Assembly: GCF_002177115.1 (NCBI RefSeq) | Contig: NZ_MVAG01000193.1 | Coordinates: forward strand, 1-64,000 | DNA from: Chryseobacterium mucoviscidosis | GTDB lineage: Bacteria; Bacteroidota; Bacteroidia; Flavobacteriales; Weeksellaceae | Direction: 5' to 3' | DNA: 64,000 bases | Shown: positions 33,868 through 43,062 of the stretch, one piece after another | Layout of the letters: every line of letters starts with the position of its first letter | How positions within the stretch are numbered: position 1 is the first letter of the stretch | Position numbers and translations under genes: made by a program | The notes under the pieces: model-generated | Told to the model about the DNA's origin: nothing | The model's database searches: none | Seen by the model: the letters and a program-made list of their open reading frames with translations, nothing else

Positions 33868-34494
33868 ATGAAGATTTTAAAAAAACTGACATTTGTTTTC
33901 CTGCTCATAGGAATAATGATTAATTCTCAGGAGAGGTATGAGTTTAAAAATATTAAAGAAGCCAATGAAAATCCTGAGAAAGTATTGAGACTTAATCTGA
34001 ATCTGGCAACAGAAAATATAGAAGATGTCGACTGGAAAAAATTTAAGAACCTGGAATATCTAAGTCTGAAAGATCTCCACCTCAAAAAAATTCCGGATGA
34101 GATCGGCTTTTTATCCAAGTTAAAAGTTTTGGATGTGAGTGGTAATGATTTCAGGGTGCTGCCTTCCAATTTTATTCAGCTCAAAAATCTTGAAGAATTG
34201 TTTCTGAATGACGAAAAAAATATTGATCTCTCTAAAAATATTGATCTGATCAGTAATATGAAAAATCTGAAAGTATTGCATATAGAAAACGACGGATTAA
34301 AGAAACTTCCTGCTAATTTTTGGAAACTGAATTATTTAGAATCAGTTTATCTGAACGATAATCAACTGAAGGATTTTAATCTTCCCAAAAGTAAAATGAA
34401 GAACCTTAAAAATATCTATCTCAATGATAACCTGTTTGTGCCAAGTGATATTGACAGACTTAATTCTCAGTATGGAACACTTTTAAGATTTTAA
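33868..34494 (+). CDS. leucine-rich repeat protein
   Basis: A 208-aa protein. A short signal-like N-terminus (KKLTFVFLLIGIMINSQ) is followed by LRR units of the bacterial type, such as LEYLSLKDLHLKKIPDEIG, LKVLDVSGNDFRVLPSNF, LKVLHIENDGLKKLPANFW and LESVYLNDNQLKDFNLP. About six repeats make a small solenoid, suited to protein binding. It is probably periplasmic or surface exposed; the partner is unknown. No domain is attached. It stands alone between the exported carbonic anhydrase and an esterase gene. Confidence 0.82.
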   Translation: MKILKKLTFVFLLIGIMINSQERYEFKNIKEANENPEKVLRLNLNLATENIEDVDWKKFKNLEYLSLKDLHLKKIPDEIGFLSKLKVLDVSGNDFRVLPSNFIQLKNLEELFLNDEKNIDLSKNIDLISNMKNLKVLHIENDGLKKLPANFWKLNYLESVYLNDNQLKDFNLPKSKMKNLKNIYLNDNLFVPSDIDRLNSQYGTLLRF

Positions 34495-34550
34495 AAACAA
34501 AACGCCTTATATCATAATAAAGATAAAAAATAATCATCTCTTACAATAAT

Positions 34551-34558
34551 TATCTTTG
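34551..34558 (+). promoter_or_regulatory. -7 box upstream of the esterase gene
   Basis: TATCTTTG, 16 bp before the ATG at 34575. No clear TTG at the -33 distance. Confidence 0.45.
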
Positions 34559-34574
34559 TGATAAATTATAAACG

Positions 34575-35498
34575 ATGTACAGATTTTTACTAATTGTTGT
34601 GGTTGCTCTATTTTCCATAGTTCAGGCACAGATTCCGAAAGTGAACAGCGGAAAGATTGAAAGAATATCGGATTTTAAATCTCAGTTTGTAACACCGAGA
34701 AACATTGATGTGTGGCTTCCTGAAAATTATTCAAAAACTAAAAAATATGCAGTTTTGTACATGCACGACGGACAAATGCTTTACGACTCTGATCTCACTT
34801 GGAACAAGCAATCCTGGAACGTGGATGAAGCTGTTGCGAAACTGATTAAATCTAAAAAAATACAGAATACCATTGTCGTAGGAATCTGGAACGACTCCAA
34901 GATGAGGCATTTTGATTATTTTCCGCAGAAACCTTTTGAAACTTTATCCGCAGTGGAAAAAGATACCGTTAATCATCAATTGAAAAAAGCAGGAAGAGCC
35001 AATGAAAAGTTTTCTCCCAATTCAGACAATTATTTAAAGTTTTTGGTGAAAGAACTGAAACCTTTGATTGATAAAAAATATTCAACTTTTAAAGACAGAT
35101 CTCATACTTTTATTGCAGGAAGCAGCATGGGCGGTTTGATTTCGATGTATGCGATCTGTGAATATCCTCAGATTTTCGGCGGAGCTGCCTGTCTTTCCAC
35201 GCACTGGACCGGAACTTTTACCAATGAAAATAATCCTTTTCCGGCGTCTGTCTTACGCTATTTAGATAAAAATTTACCAGATCCTAAAAACCACAAAATC
35301 TATTTCGACTGCGGAGATCAGACTCTGGATGCGCTGTATCCTGAAATTCAGAAAAAGGCAGATGCAATTATCAGAAAACACGGATATTCTGAAAAGAACT
35401 GGAAAACCTTATACTTTCCCAGCGAAAATCACAGCGAGGAAGCATGGGCAAAAAGACTTTCGAAGCCTTTGGAGTTTCTTCTTGGAAGAGAATTTTAG
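34575..35498 (+). CDS. exported alpha/beta hydrolase, esterase family (Fes/esterase D-like)
   Basis: A 307-aa protein with a signal peptide (ending VQAQ near residue 18). RNIDVWLPENYSKTKKYAVLYMHDGQMLY is the typical opening of the PF00756 esterase family, followed by the nucleophile elbow GSSMGGLISMY and the C-terminal ENHSEEAWAKRL carrying the His. Members include enterochelin esterases and acyl-carbohydrate esterases. The substrate here is not evident, and the siderophore receptor of this window lies 9 kb away, so a ferric-siderophore role is only a possibility. Confidence 0.85.
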   Translation: MYRFLLIVVVALFSIVQAQIPKVNSGKIERISDFKSQFVTPRNIDVWLPENYSKTKKYAVLYMHDGQMLYDSDLTWNKQSWNVDEAVAKLIKSKKIQNTIVVGIWNDSKMRHFDYFPQKPFETLSAVEKDTVNHQLKKAGRANEKFSPNSDNYLKFLVKELKPLIDKKYSTFKDRSHTFIAGSSMGGLISMYAICEYPQIFGGAACLSTHWTGTFTNENNPFPASVLRYLDKNLPDPKNHKIYFDCGDQTLDALYPEIQKKADAIIRKHGYSEKNWKTLYFPSENHSEEAWAKRLSKPLEFLLGREF

Positions 35499-35588
35499 AT
35501 AAGCAGTATTTTCAATAATCAGTATTCTTGAATTTTGATTGTTAATAAAATCAATGCATCTTTGAGATTTAAATGAAATTAATAACAC

Positions 35589-36539
35589 ATGAGTTACAGA
35601 ACATACAATATTATTATCAAAATTAATGAGGAATCTGAGAAAGAAGATCTGAAAAATAGGTTGACTGAAAATTTTAAGTTTTACAATATCAGGGAATTTT
35701 TTACACCTTTCAGAGGAATTGTCTGTCAGGCGAATAACAAATTTAAGGAATATTCTTTTGAACAGTTTCCGGATCAGTTTTTCAGGAATCAGGATGAGGT
35801 TGAAGATTATTATTCTGAATCTGAAAATCATGCGGTTGAATTTTCTAAGAAGAACGGAGATCTGGAAGTGGTGTATGTGGAAGTAGACTGTTTCGGAGGA
35901 AGATGTGCTTCAAATGGTTTTGTGATACAGAATGGTGTGAAGACCCAAAATGAAGATGTTTTTCATTCCGCACACATGAAACTGCTTCATGCGATTGATC
36001 CTCAATATGATTCATGGCACTTTTATCCTTTCACCAGAACTTTTTTTACTGATAAAGGCGGCATCAACGGTGAAATCCTGAATTTTACTTTTCTGGCGGT
36101 TCTGATGGCTTTTAATATGGAAGTAGAACACAATCCAGACTTTGAGTTTAACGCAGCAGAAAATGAAATGCAGATTCTTCTTAAAGATAAGTTTGAAATT
36201 TATCTGATGAATCTGGGAAGAGAAAGAATTAAAGTATTGGGAAGATTATTCGATAACAGGGCAGAAACGATTAATGAAGTAAAAAACCTTTTAAACGAAG
36301 CATTGCAGGGATTGGAGTATTATATAGAAATAGATAATTTTGAAAACGGAGAGAAAGATTCGGTTTCCAGTATTTCCAGAGAAAAGTTTCAAAGTGTTGC
36401 CAGAGTGAGTTACAGATCGCAGATTTTTAATGAAATAAAAATTGATTTTTCGCCTGATGTAAAAGAACCTGTTAAGAATGTCACAACAAAGAAGGAAGGT
36501 TTCTTCGGTAAATTTTTTAAAAATATTTTCGGAAAATAA
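35589..36539 (+). CDS. hypothetical protein, 316 aa
   Basis: I do not recognise this family. It has no signal peptide. The N-terminal half (1-160) is beta/alpha with a notable DCFGGRCASNGFVIQNG segment, two Cys (residues about 100 and 105) and DSWHFYPFTRTFF. The middle (170-260) is helical (FLAVLMAFNMEVEHNPDFEF, INEVKNLLNEALQGLEYY). The C-terminus is a short basic/aromatic tail, KKEGFFGKFFKNIFGK, that could form an amphipathic membrane-binding helix. It is a single gene. An immunity-like or SMI1-like role could be proposed from general composition but is not supported by neighbours. Confidence 0.6.
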   Translation: MSYRTYNIIIKINEESEKEDLKNRLTENFKFYNIREFFTPFRGIVCQANNKFKEYSFEQFPDQFFRNQDEVEDYYSESENHAVEFSKKNGDLEVVYVEVDCFGGRCASNGFVIQNGVKTQNEDVFHSAHMKLLHAIDPQYDSWHFYPFTRTFFTDKGGINGEILNFTFLAVLMAFNMEVEHNPDFEFNAAENEMQILLKDKFEIYLMNLGRERIKVLGRLFDNRAETINEVKNLLNEALQGLEYYIEIDNFENGEKDSVSSISREKFQSVARVSYRSQIFNEIKIDFSPDVKEPVKNVTTKKEGFFGKFFKNIFGK

Positions 36540-36664
36540 GTACAGTTGCCTTTGGTTACAACATTTTAGGAAGGGCAAATTTACAATATAATTTTGGGGT
36601 AATTTAGATTTTATTAAACTGATAAAAAGCATCCTTACAGACATTGCTTTCTTTAAAATAAAAG

Positions 36665-36694
36665 TTGATAATTCATCTGTTTTTATTAAATTTG
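36665..36694 (+). promoter_or_regulatory. promoter of sucC
   Basis: TTG (36665-36667), 19 bp, TAAATTTG (36687-36694): an exact match to the Bacteroidota consensus, with a 38-nt distance to the ATG at 36733. Confidence 0.75.
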
Positions 36695-36732
36695 TCAACC
36701 TTTAACTATTAAAATAAAATAATAAAAATAAT

Positions 36733-37923
36733 ATGAATCTTCACGAGTATCAATCAAAAGAGATTTTATCAAAGTATGGAGTAGCTATCCAACGTGGTTT
36801 CGTTGCAAGCAACGTAGATGAAGCTGTAGCTGCTGCTGAAAAACTAACTGCTGAAACAGGCGCACAGGGATGGGTTGTAAAAGCTCAGATCCACGCAGGT
36901 GGCCGTGGTAAAGGGGGTGGTGTAAAGTTCTCTCCAAACATGGATAAACTTAAAGAAAACGCTCAGAACATCATCGGAATGCAGTTGGTAACTCCACAAA
37001 CTTCTGCTGAAGGTAAAAAAGTAAATTCTGTTTTGGTTGCAGAGGATGTATATTATCCGGGAGAAACGGAAACTAAAGAATTTTATGTTTCTATTCTTTT
37101 AGACAGAGCTGAAGGTAAAAATACAATCGTATATTCTACTGAAGGAGGGATGGATATTGAGCATGTTGCTGAAGTAACACCTCATTTGATCCACAAAGAA
37201 ATCATTGATCCTGCTTTAGGTCTTCAGGGATTCCAGGCTAGAAAAATTGCTTTCAACTTAGGTCTTGAAGGGAATGCTTTCAAAGAATTCGTAAAATTCA
37301 TCGGTTCTCTATACAATGCGTATACAGGAATTGATGCATCTCTTTTCGAAATCAACCCTGTGTTGAAAACTTCTGATAACAAAATTATCGCAGTAGATGC
37401 TAAAGTAACTTTAGATGACAACTCATTGTTCCGTCACAAAGATTTAGCTGAGCTTAGAGATACAAGAGAAGAAGATCCGATGGATGTAGAAGCTGGTGAA
37501 GCGGGTCTTAACTTCGTAAAACTAGACGGTAACGTTGCTTGTATGGTAAACGGAGCAGGTCTTGCAATGGCAACAATGGATATCATCAAATTATCAGGTG
37601 GTAACCCTGCAAACTTCCTAGACGTAGGTGGAACTGCAGATGCACAGAGAGTACAGACGGCTTTCGGAATCATCTTGAGAGATCCGAACGTAAAAGCAAT
37701 CTTAATCAATATCTTCGGAGGTATCGTAAGATGCGACAGAGTTGCTCAGGGAGTTGTAGACGCTTACAAAGCAATGGGAAGCCTTCCGGTTCCGTTGATC
37801 GTAAGATTACAGGGAACTAACGCTGTTGAAGCTAAAAAATTAATTGACGAGTCTGGTCTTCCGGTTCACTCTGCAATTACTTTGGAAGAAGCAGCAAACA
37901 AAGTAAAAGAAGTTTTAGCATAA
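36733..37923 (+). CDS. sucC: succinyl-CoA synthetase (ADP-forming) beta subunit
   Basis: A 396-aa protein. The ATP-grasp N-terminal domain begins MNLHEYQSKEILSKYGV and contains KAQIHAGGRGKGGGVKF and FYVSILLDRA. The CoA-ligase domain shows ACMVNGAGLAMATMDIIKLSGGNPANFLDVGG and LINIFGGIVRCDRVAQGVVDA. It makes succinate, CoA and ATP from succinyl-CoA with SucD in the TCA cycle. sucD is not adjacent, unlike in Proteobacteria. Codon use is clearly that of a highly expressed gene. It has a consensus promoter and its own terminator. Confidence 0.97.
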   Translation: MNLHEYQSKEILSKYGVAIQRGFVASNVDEAVAAAEKLTAETGAQGWVVKAQIHAGGRGKGGGVKFSPNMDKLKENAQNIIGMQLVTPQTSAEGKKVNSVLVAEDVYYPGETETKEFYVSILLDRAEGKNTIVYSTEGGMDIEHVAEVTPHLIHKEIIDPALGLQGFQARKIAFNLGLEGNAFKEFVKFIGSLYNAYTGIDASLFEINPVLKTSDNKIIAVDAKVTLDDNSLFRHKDLAELRDTREEDPMDVEAGEAGLNFVKLDGNVACMVNGAGLAMATMDIIKLSGGNPANFLDVGGTADAQRVQTAFGIILRDPNVKAILINIFGGIVRCDRVAQGVVDAYKAMGSLPVPLIVRLQGTNAVEAKKLIDESGLPVHSAITLEEAANKVKEVLA

Positions 37924-37946
37924 GACTGAAATTTTTAAATACATTA

Positions 37947-37980
37947 AAACCGTTTCATTTTTTGGAACGGTTTTTTCTTT
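37947..37980 (+). terminator. terminator of sucC
   Basis: AAACCGTTTC, loop, GGAACGGTTT followed by a T-run, 24 bp after the stop codon. Confidence 0.88.
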
Positions 37981-38034
37981 TTTTCATCAAATTAAATATC
38001 TTTTGTAATTTGTAGCTGAAAAACTTAATATGCC

Positions 38035-38526
38035 ATGAAAAACATACACATTCCGAATCCGTGTTCAGAAAACTGGGAGATGATGTCTCCGCAGGAAAAA
38101 GGACGATTCTGTTCTGTCTGCAATAAATGTGTAATTGATTTTACACAGAAACAACCCAACGAAATTCTACAAATCTTTGATGAAAAGCAAGATGAAGAAA
38201 TCTGCGGAAGATTTTATGATCATCAGTTAAATACCGATAATAAATCTGAAAAGGTAAGAACTCGATTCTTTAAATATATTCCTGTTCACTTTCAAAATAG
38301 CAGAATTGTATTAACCGTTCTTTCTATTATTTTATTTTTAACCGGCTGCTCAAAACCGAAGGAAGAATCTTTTGCAACCACAGGTCTTGTGATGATTGAA
38401 GAAGATTCTATTCCTGAAAATAAAAATTATGTAATAGGCGAGGCTAAAATAAATGAAAGCGATTCCTGTGTAAAAATCTCTGAAAAAGACAGTATCATTA
38501 CCAAAGATGCAGGTTCAAAAAAATAA
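38035..38526 (+). CDS. hypothetical protein with N-terminal Cys motif and TM helix
   Basis: A 163-aa protein. The N-terminal 65 residues carry PCSENWEMMSPQEKGRFCSVCNKCVIDFT, a Cys-rich motif seen at the start of many Bacteroidota membrane proteins (C-x(n)-C-x2-C-x2-C, likely metal binding). A single TM helix follows at about 100-116 (LTVLSIILFLTGCSK), then an acidic, probably disordered tail. The Cys module would be cytoplasmic and the tail periplasmic. Function is unknown. It is followed by another small envelope protein gene with its own -7-like box. Confidence 0.7.
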   Translation: MKNIHIPNPCSENWEMMSPQEKGRFCSVCNKCVIDFTQKQPNEILQIFDEKQDEEICGRFYDHQLNTDNKSEKVRTRFFKYIPVHFQNSRIVLTVLSIILFLTGCSKPKEESFATTGLVMIEEDSIPENKNYVIGEAKINESDSCVKISEKDSIITKDAGSKK

Positions 38527-38605
38527 ACAATTTAATGTAAAGAAAGTGTGATAATTAAATAAGTTATTCATTATAAAATCATTATCTTTACAAGAAAGGT
38601 TTAAA

Positions 38606-39055
38606 ATGAGATTGTATTTATTCTTTTTTCTCTTTTTATTTCTTACTTGTCAATCTCAAATTGCCAGCAATAAAGTAATGTCTCTAAGAAAAGAAATTCA
38701 TTTTGAAGACAAAAATCATTATCCATTTACTTTAATCCGTAAAGATTTTCTCCTTATCAATTCTCAGCAAAAGATGGATGAAATTTTTAAAATCATTCAT
38801 CAAAAAAATAAAGGAAACAGATTTTCTCCAATTCCTGCTCTTACAGAAACCGAAACATATATTGTCGTAAAACCCCAGCTTAAAAACTCTAATGATGTTT
38901 CAATTGATACGATTACTTTCTCTAAAAATACACTCTATATAAAAGTCAAAGAATTCAACAATCCGGATTTTAATGAGAAAAGCAGAATTCCGCCCGATAT
39001 TTTATTAAAACTCAACGAAAATTTATCTGTTAAAAAAGTCAACATTCAATACTAA
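38606..39055 (+). CDS. hypothetical exported protein, 149 aa
   Basis: The N-terminal signal MRLYLFFFLFLFLTCQSQ has a Cys that could act as a lipoprotein acceptor (FLTC-Q), making it a candidate lipoprotein; cleavage after SQ-I is the alternative. The mature part is beta-rich (LLINSQQKMDEIFKIIHQ, TETYIVVKPQLKN, NTLYIKVKEFNNPDF) with no family I can name. A TATCTTTA box precedes it. It ends 17 bp before the metallopeptidase gene; co-transcription is possible. Confidence 0.6.
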   Translation: MRLYLFFFLFLFLTCQSQIASNKVMSLRKEIHFEDKNHYPFTLIRKDFLLINSQQKMDEIFKIIHQKNKGNRFSPIPALTETETYIVVKPQLKNSNDVSIDTITFSKNTLYIKVKEFNNPDFNEKSRIPPDILLKLNENLSVKKVNIQY

Positions 39056-39072
39056 TATATAAAATTACTGTC

Positions 39073-41277
39073 ATGAAAGCTAAAACCTTTATCGTCTCGT
39101 GCCTGTTGATTGCAGCACAGGTTTTTGGTCAGCAGAATTACTGGTCGAAACTAAAAGAAACAAAGATAGAACGGGAAAACCTGAACCCGAGATGGACGAC
39201 TCCCAATAATTTTGCACTTTATCAGGCTGATCTTGAAAAAATTAAAGCTGATCTTAAAAACGCACCCCAGCGTTTTTCGGGAGATGAAAGCCTTGTTGTT
39301 AAATTTCCGGATTCTGATGGGAAAATAAGAGATTACATCGTTCAGGAAGCTTCTGTAATGGAACCTGAACTGCAGGCTAAATTCCCGGAAATCCGTTCCT
39401 ATACAGGTTGGCAAAAAAATCATCCCGAAAATTCAATCCGTTTCAGTGTGACTCCTTCTACCGGAATCAGTGTCATGTATTTTGATAACTGGGAAGTAAG
39501 TTATCTCGACAGCTACACAAAGGACAATTCAGCATTTATTTTATACAAAAGAAAAGATCTTCCAAAAAATGACCGGCTTTTTGAATGTCATGTCGAAAGC
39601 GAACTGGATAACTTAAAAAATAGCGGTACGGCGAATAAAGCCCCTTTGGTTTCGGACGGACAGTTCCGAACCTACAGACTGGCTCTTTCTGCGACAGGAG
39701 AATATACCACTTTTCATGGAGGAACAGTTGCTCTGGCAATGGCTGCAATGGCAACGACAATGACCAGAGTAAACGGAATTTATGAAAAAACAATTTCCAC
39801 AACCATGGTGATGATCGCAAACAATAATCTGTTGGTTTATACCAATGCCTCAACAGATCCATTTACCAATGGCACCCCAAACAGCATGATTAACGAAAAC
39901 CAGACCAATACAACGGCGGTTATCGGATCTGCAAACTACGATATCGGTCACGTTTTCGGAACAAACAGTGGCGGTTTGGCAGGATTGGGAGTAGTTTGTG
40001 TTTCCAGCAGTAAAGCAAGAGGCGTTACAGGTTCGGGAGCTCCGATTGGAGATCCTTTTGATATCGATTATGTTGCGCACGAAATAGGGCATCAGTTTGG
40101 AGCCAACCACACCTTCAGAGCGGCAACTTCTTCATGCGCCGGGAACTTCAATAACGCAACAGCTTACGAACCGGGAAGCGGATCTACGATTATGGCTTAT
40201 GCGGGAATTTGCGGAGCAACCAATAATGTGCAGAATAACAGTGATCCTTACTTTCATGCAGCAAGTGTAATTGAAATGTATGCCGTGTTGCAGAGAGGGA
40301 CAGATTGTGCTGCCAAAATCAACAACAATAACGGAGTTCCTACCGCAGATGCAGGAGCCGATTACAATATTCCGAAAAGTACCGCTTTTGTTTTAACGGG
40401 AACGGGAACAGATCCGAATGGAGATGCTTTAACATATCTTTGGGAACAATATGATAATACAAGCAATACACAGCCTCCGGTTTCTACCGGAACAGCGGGG
40501 CCGGTTTACCGTTCTTTAACTCCAACGGTTTCCCCGTCCAGATATTTTCCGGTGCTGAGTTCTGTTGTAGCGAATAATCTGATTCCGAAATGGGAAGTTA
40601 CCCCAAGTGTTGCCAGAACTTTGAATTTTTCTCTTTTGGTGAATGATAATAAGGCAACAGGAAATCAGGCAGCAAGAGATGTAATGGTGGTAACGGTTAC
40701 CAACGACGGACCTTTCACGGTAACTTCACAGGCAACAACAGGAACAAACTATAACGGAAATACCTCCGTTCCGGTTACATGGAATGTTGCAGGAACCAAT
40801 ACAGGAACCATCAACACTCAGAATGTATCTATTTTGCTGTCTAAAGACGGAGGATTAACGTTCCCTACTGTTTTGGCGGCAAGTGTTCCGAACAATGGTT
40901 CTGCCAATGTTACGCTGCCTAATGAAAATGTTTCTTCTGCAAGAATTATGGTGAAAGCGGTAGGAAATATTTACTATGCACTTAATACAACAAGTTTCTC
41001 AATTACTCAGGTTGTTCTCGCAACGGCAGAAGCCAGTGTGAAAAACTTCTCGATTTATCCGAATCCTTCTCATGATGTTGTAAATATCAGGCTTAAAAAT
41101 TCTTCTCAGAAAGCAGATTATACTTTGTATGATGCTTCAGGAAGATTAATTAAAGAAGGCAGTTTCAAAGGTGAAACTCAGGTAAAAGTTAATGATCTGA
41201 TGAACGGAAATTATCTGATCTCAGTGATTATGGAAAATGGAGAAAAGGTAACAGAGAAATTAATTATCAAGAAATAA
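39073..41277 (+). CDS. secreted reprolysin-type zinc metallopeptidase with T9SS sorting domain
   Basis: A 734-aa protein. A signal peptide (1-19) is followed by a propeptide-like region (about 20-195) and the metzincin catalytic domain with HExxHxxGxxH at His336, His340 and His346 (HEIGHQFGANH) and the Met-turn ahead of YAGICGA. An Ig-like/PKD-type segment (DAGADYNIPKSTAFVLTGTGTDPNGDALTYLWEQ) and a beta domain come next. The last about 75 residues are a type A T9SS sorting domain (FSIYPNPSHDVVNIRL ... LIIKK). It is exported across the outer membrane, with the tail removed or used for anchoring. It probably degrades external protein. Confidence 0.93.
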   Translation: MKAKTFIVSCLLIAAQVFGQQNYWSKLKETKIERENLNPRWTTPNNFALYQADLEKIKADLKNAPQRFSGDESLVVKFPDSDGKIRDYIVQEASVMEPELQAKFPEIRSYTGWQKNHPENSIRFSVTPSTGISVMYFDNWEVSYLDSYTKDNSAFILYKRKDLPKNDRLFECHVESELDNLKNSGTANKAPLVSDGQFRTYRLALSATGEYTTFHGGTVALAMAAMATTMTRVNGIYEKTISTTMVMIANNNLLVYTNASTDPFTNGTPNSMINENQTNTTAVIGSANYDIGHVFGTNSGGLAGLGVVCVSSSKARGVTGSGAPIGDPFDIDYVAHEIGHQFGANHTFRAATSSCAGNFNNATAYEPGSGSTIMAYAGICGATNNVQNNSDPYFHAASVIEMYAVLQRGTDCAAKINNNNGVPTADAGADYNIPKSTAFVLTGTGTDPNGDALTYLWEQYDNTSNTQPPVSTGTAGPVYRSLTPTVSPSRYFPVLSSVVANNLIPKWEVTPSVARTLNFSLLVNDNKATGNQAARDVMVVTVTNDGPFTVTSQATTGTNYNGNTSVPVTWNVAGTNTGTINTQNVSILLSKDGGLTFPTVLAASVPNNGSANVTLPNENVSSARIMVKAVGNIYYALNTTSFSITQVVLATAEASVKNFSIYPNPSHDVVNIRLKNSSQKADYTLYDASGRLIKEGSFKGETQVKVNDLMNGNYLISVIMENGEKVTEKLIIKK

Positions 41278-41300
41278 ATAACAATCAATTTTAAAATAGA

Positions 41301-41330
41301 AAAGCAACCGAAATATAGGTTGCTTTTTTT
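41301..41330. terminator. terminator between the metallopeptidase and MscS-like genes
   Basis: AAAGCAACC, loop, GGTTGCTTTTTTT. It sits between convergent stop codons at 41277 and 41333 and can serve the + strand gene; the A-run on the other side gives partial use in reverse. Confidence 0.88.
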
Positions 41331-41332
41331 AT

Positions 41333-42214
41333 TTAGTCATGATTTTCGTTGATCAACTGATCTCCATTGGTAATACTGATGCTTGTAGGTGTTACCAACT
41401 GAATACCGTCTTTATCCAGGCGTTGTTTTATTTTTAAATAAGCCTCACTTTTAAGCTGAACCATATTCGCACCCACCTTCATCCAGAATTTTGCCTGAAT
41501 ATTGAAAACACCCTGTTTCAGATCTGTAAAAATAACTTCTGCGGTATCGAGTTTGTCTACATTTTCGAGATTTTTGATGATGTCGAGCATACCTTTCTGT
41601 GCTTTTGAAATATCTTCATCGGCAGGAATTTCGAAATTTAAAATAATTCTTCGCTGAGGGGATGCGGTAATATTGTAAAACGGAGCATTAAAAACCACCT
41701 GATTCGGGATATAAGCTTTCTTACCGTCGTCCGTAATGATTTTCGTTGTTAAAAAACCAATTTCCTGTACCGTTCCGGAGTGTGTTCCTATCGTAATATA
41801 ATCTCCTACTTTAAAGGCTTTATCAATTCCGATCAGCATTCCTGAGAATATACTGGAAACCAGATCTTTCAGGGCAACCCCTGCAATAACCCCTGCAACT
41901 CCCAAACTACCGATGAATTTCCAAAGGAAACCGCTGAAACCCATAATTTCCAGCGCAATAAACGTTCCCATCACCATGATCAAAAACCTGAATACGCTGA
42001 TGAGCGTAACCAGTGAACTTTCTTTTTTGCTTTTCGGAAAGAATTTATGAAAAAGCTTTACGGCACCCTGACTTAAATATTTACTGGTAAACAGAAAAAA
42101 AGAAAATACAAGAATCCCTACAATAAGTTTTGGGGTAATTTCTGCAAATTTTACATACCAGTTCTGTATTACATTATATACAACATCAATATAGCCTAAA
42201 CCACTTTTCTCCAT
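41333..42214 (-). CDS. MscS-family mechanosensitive ion channel
   Basis: A 293-aa protein. Three TM helices lie in the N-terminal 110 residues (LIVGILVFSFFLFTSKYL, LIMVMGTFIALEIM, the pore-lining FIGSLGVAGVIAGVALKDLVSSIFSGMLIGIDKAFKVGDYI). The MscS beta domain (GTVQEIGFLTTKIITDDGKKAYIPNQVVFNAPFYN) and the alpha/beta C-terminal domain follow. Length matches minimal MscS (286 aa in E. coli). It opens on membrane tension to release solutes during hypo-osmotic shock. It is a single gene, divergent from the peroxiredoxin gene. Confidence 0.94.
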   Translation of the reverse strand: MEKSGLGYIDVVYNVIQNWYVKFAEITPKLIVGILVFSFFLFTSKYLSQGAVKLFHKFFPKSKKESSLVTLISVFRFLIMVMGTFIALEIMGFSGFLWKFIGSLGVAGVIAGVALKDLVSSIFSGMLIGIDKAFKVGDYITIGTHSGTVQEIGFLTTKIITDDGKKAYIPNQVVFNAPFYNITASPQRRIILNFEIPADEDISKAQKGMLDIIKNLENVDKLDTAEVIFTDLKQGVFNIQAKFWMKVGANMVQLKSEAYLKIKQRLDKDGIQLVTPTSISITNGDQLINENHD

Positions 42215-42260
42215 GAATAAAAATTTTTTTGATTAAAGATATAATTTTTCAACAAAAATT

Positions 42261-42290
42261 TTGCCAGTTCCAAAAACCCTACTAAATTTG
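42261..42290 (+). promoter_or_regulatory. promoter of the peroxiredoxin gene
   Basis: TTG (42261-42263), 19 bp, TAAATTTG (42283-42290), then 23 bp to the ATG at 42314. Confidence 0.75.
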
Positions 42291-42313
42291 TAGACTAATA
42301 AGAGCAAAATATT

Positions 42314-42949
42314 ATGTCAATTAAACTAGGAGACACCGCACCCGATTTTCAGGCAGAAACTTCTGCAGGGGATATTAATTTTTACGAATATTTAGGAAAT
42401 TCCTGGGGAATTCTGTTTTCGCATCCCGCAGATTATACTCCGGTTTGCACCACAGAACTTGGGTATACTTCAAAACTGAAAGAAGAATTTGATAAAAGAG
42501 GAACCAAAGTAATTGCCCTGAGTGTGGATGGAGTAGAAGATCACCAAAACTGGATTAAGGATATTAATGAAACGCAGAATACGGAAGTTCAGTTTCCGAT
42601 TATTGCAGACAAGGACAGAAAGATTTCTGAACTGTATGATTTTATTCATCCAAATGCTTCTGCAACAGCAACCGTTCGTTCTTTATTAATTATCGATCCG
42701 GAAAAGAAAGTAAGGCTTATTATTACTTATCCTGCTTCCACAGGAAGAAATTTTAATGAAATTCTGAGGGTTCTGGATTCTCTTCAACTGGTAGATTCTC
42801 ATAAAATCGCGACTCCTGTTAACTGGAAAGACGGAGATGACGTTATTGTTCCGCCTTCAATCTCTACGGAAGATGCCAGAAAAATTTTCCCGAAAGGAGT
42901 GAAAGAAATAAAGCCGTATCTGAGATATACGCCACAACCGAATACATGA
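42314..42949 (+). CDS. 1-Cys peroxiredoxin (Prx6 type)
   Basis: A 211-aa protein. The peroxidatic Cys45 is in HPADYTPVCTTEL, with the long C-terminal dimer domain (DDVIVPPSISTEDARKIFPKGVKEIKPYLRYT) that marks the Prx6 subfamily. There is no resolving Cys in the usual position. It reduces H2O2 and alkyl hydroperoxides in the cytosol, with reductant unknown here. It is monocistronic, with a consensus promoter and a strong terminator, which suggests steady and fairly high expression. Confidence 0.94.
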   Translation: MSIKLGDTAPDFQAETSAGDINFYEYLGNSWGILFSHPADYTPVCTTELGYTSKLKEEFDKRGTKVIALSVDGVEDHQNWIKDINETQNTEVQFPIIADKDRKISELYDFIHPNASATATVRSLLIIDPEKKVRLIITYPASTGRNFNEILRVLDSLQLVDSHKIATPVNWKDGDDVIVPPSISTEDARKIFPKGVKEIKPYLRYTPQPNT

Positions 42950-42987
42950 TTTATTTGATTTTTTATAGTTTAGTTTTAATTTGTACG

Positions 42988-43019
42988 AAAATCGCCTCGA
43001 AAAACTTCGAGGCGATTTC
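42988..43019. terminator. bidirectional terminator after the peroxiredoxin gene
   Basis: AAATCGCCTCGAA, short loop, TTCGAGGCGATTT: a perfect 13-bp stem between convergent genes. Confidence 0.85.
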
Positions 43020-43062
43020 AATTGTAGTGTATATGTGAATGTGAAGTGATTGGATCGTAATC

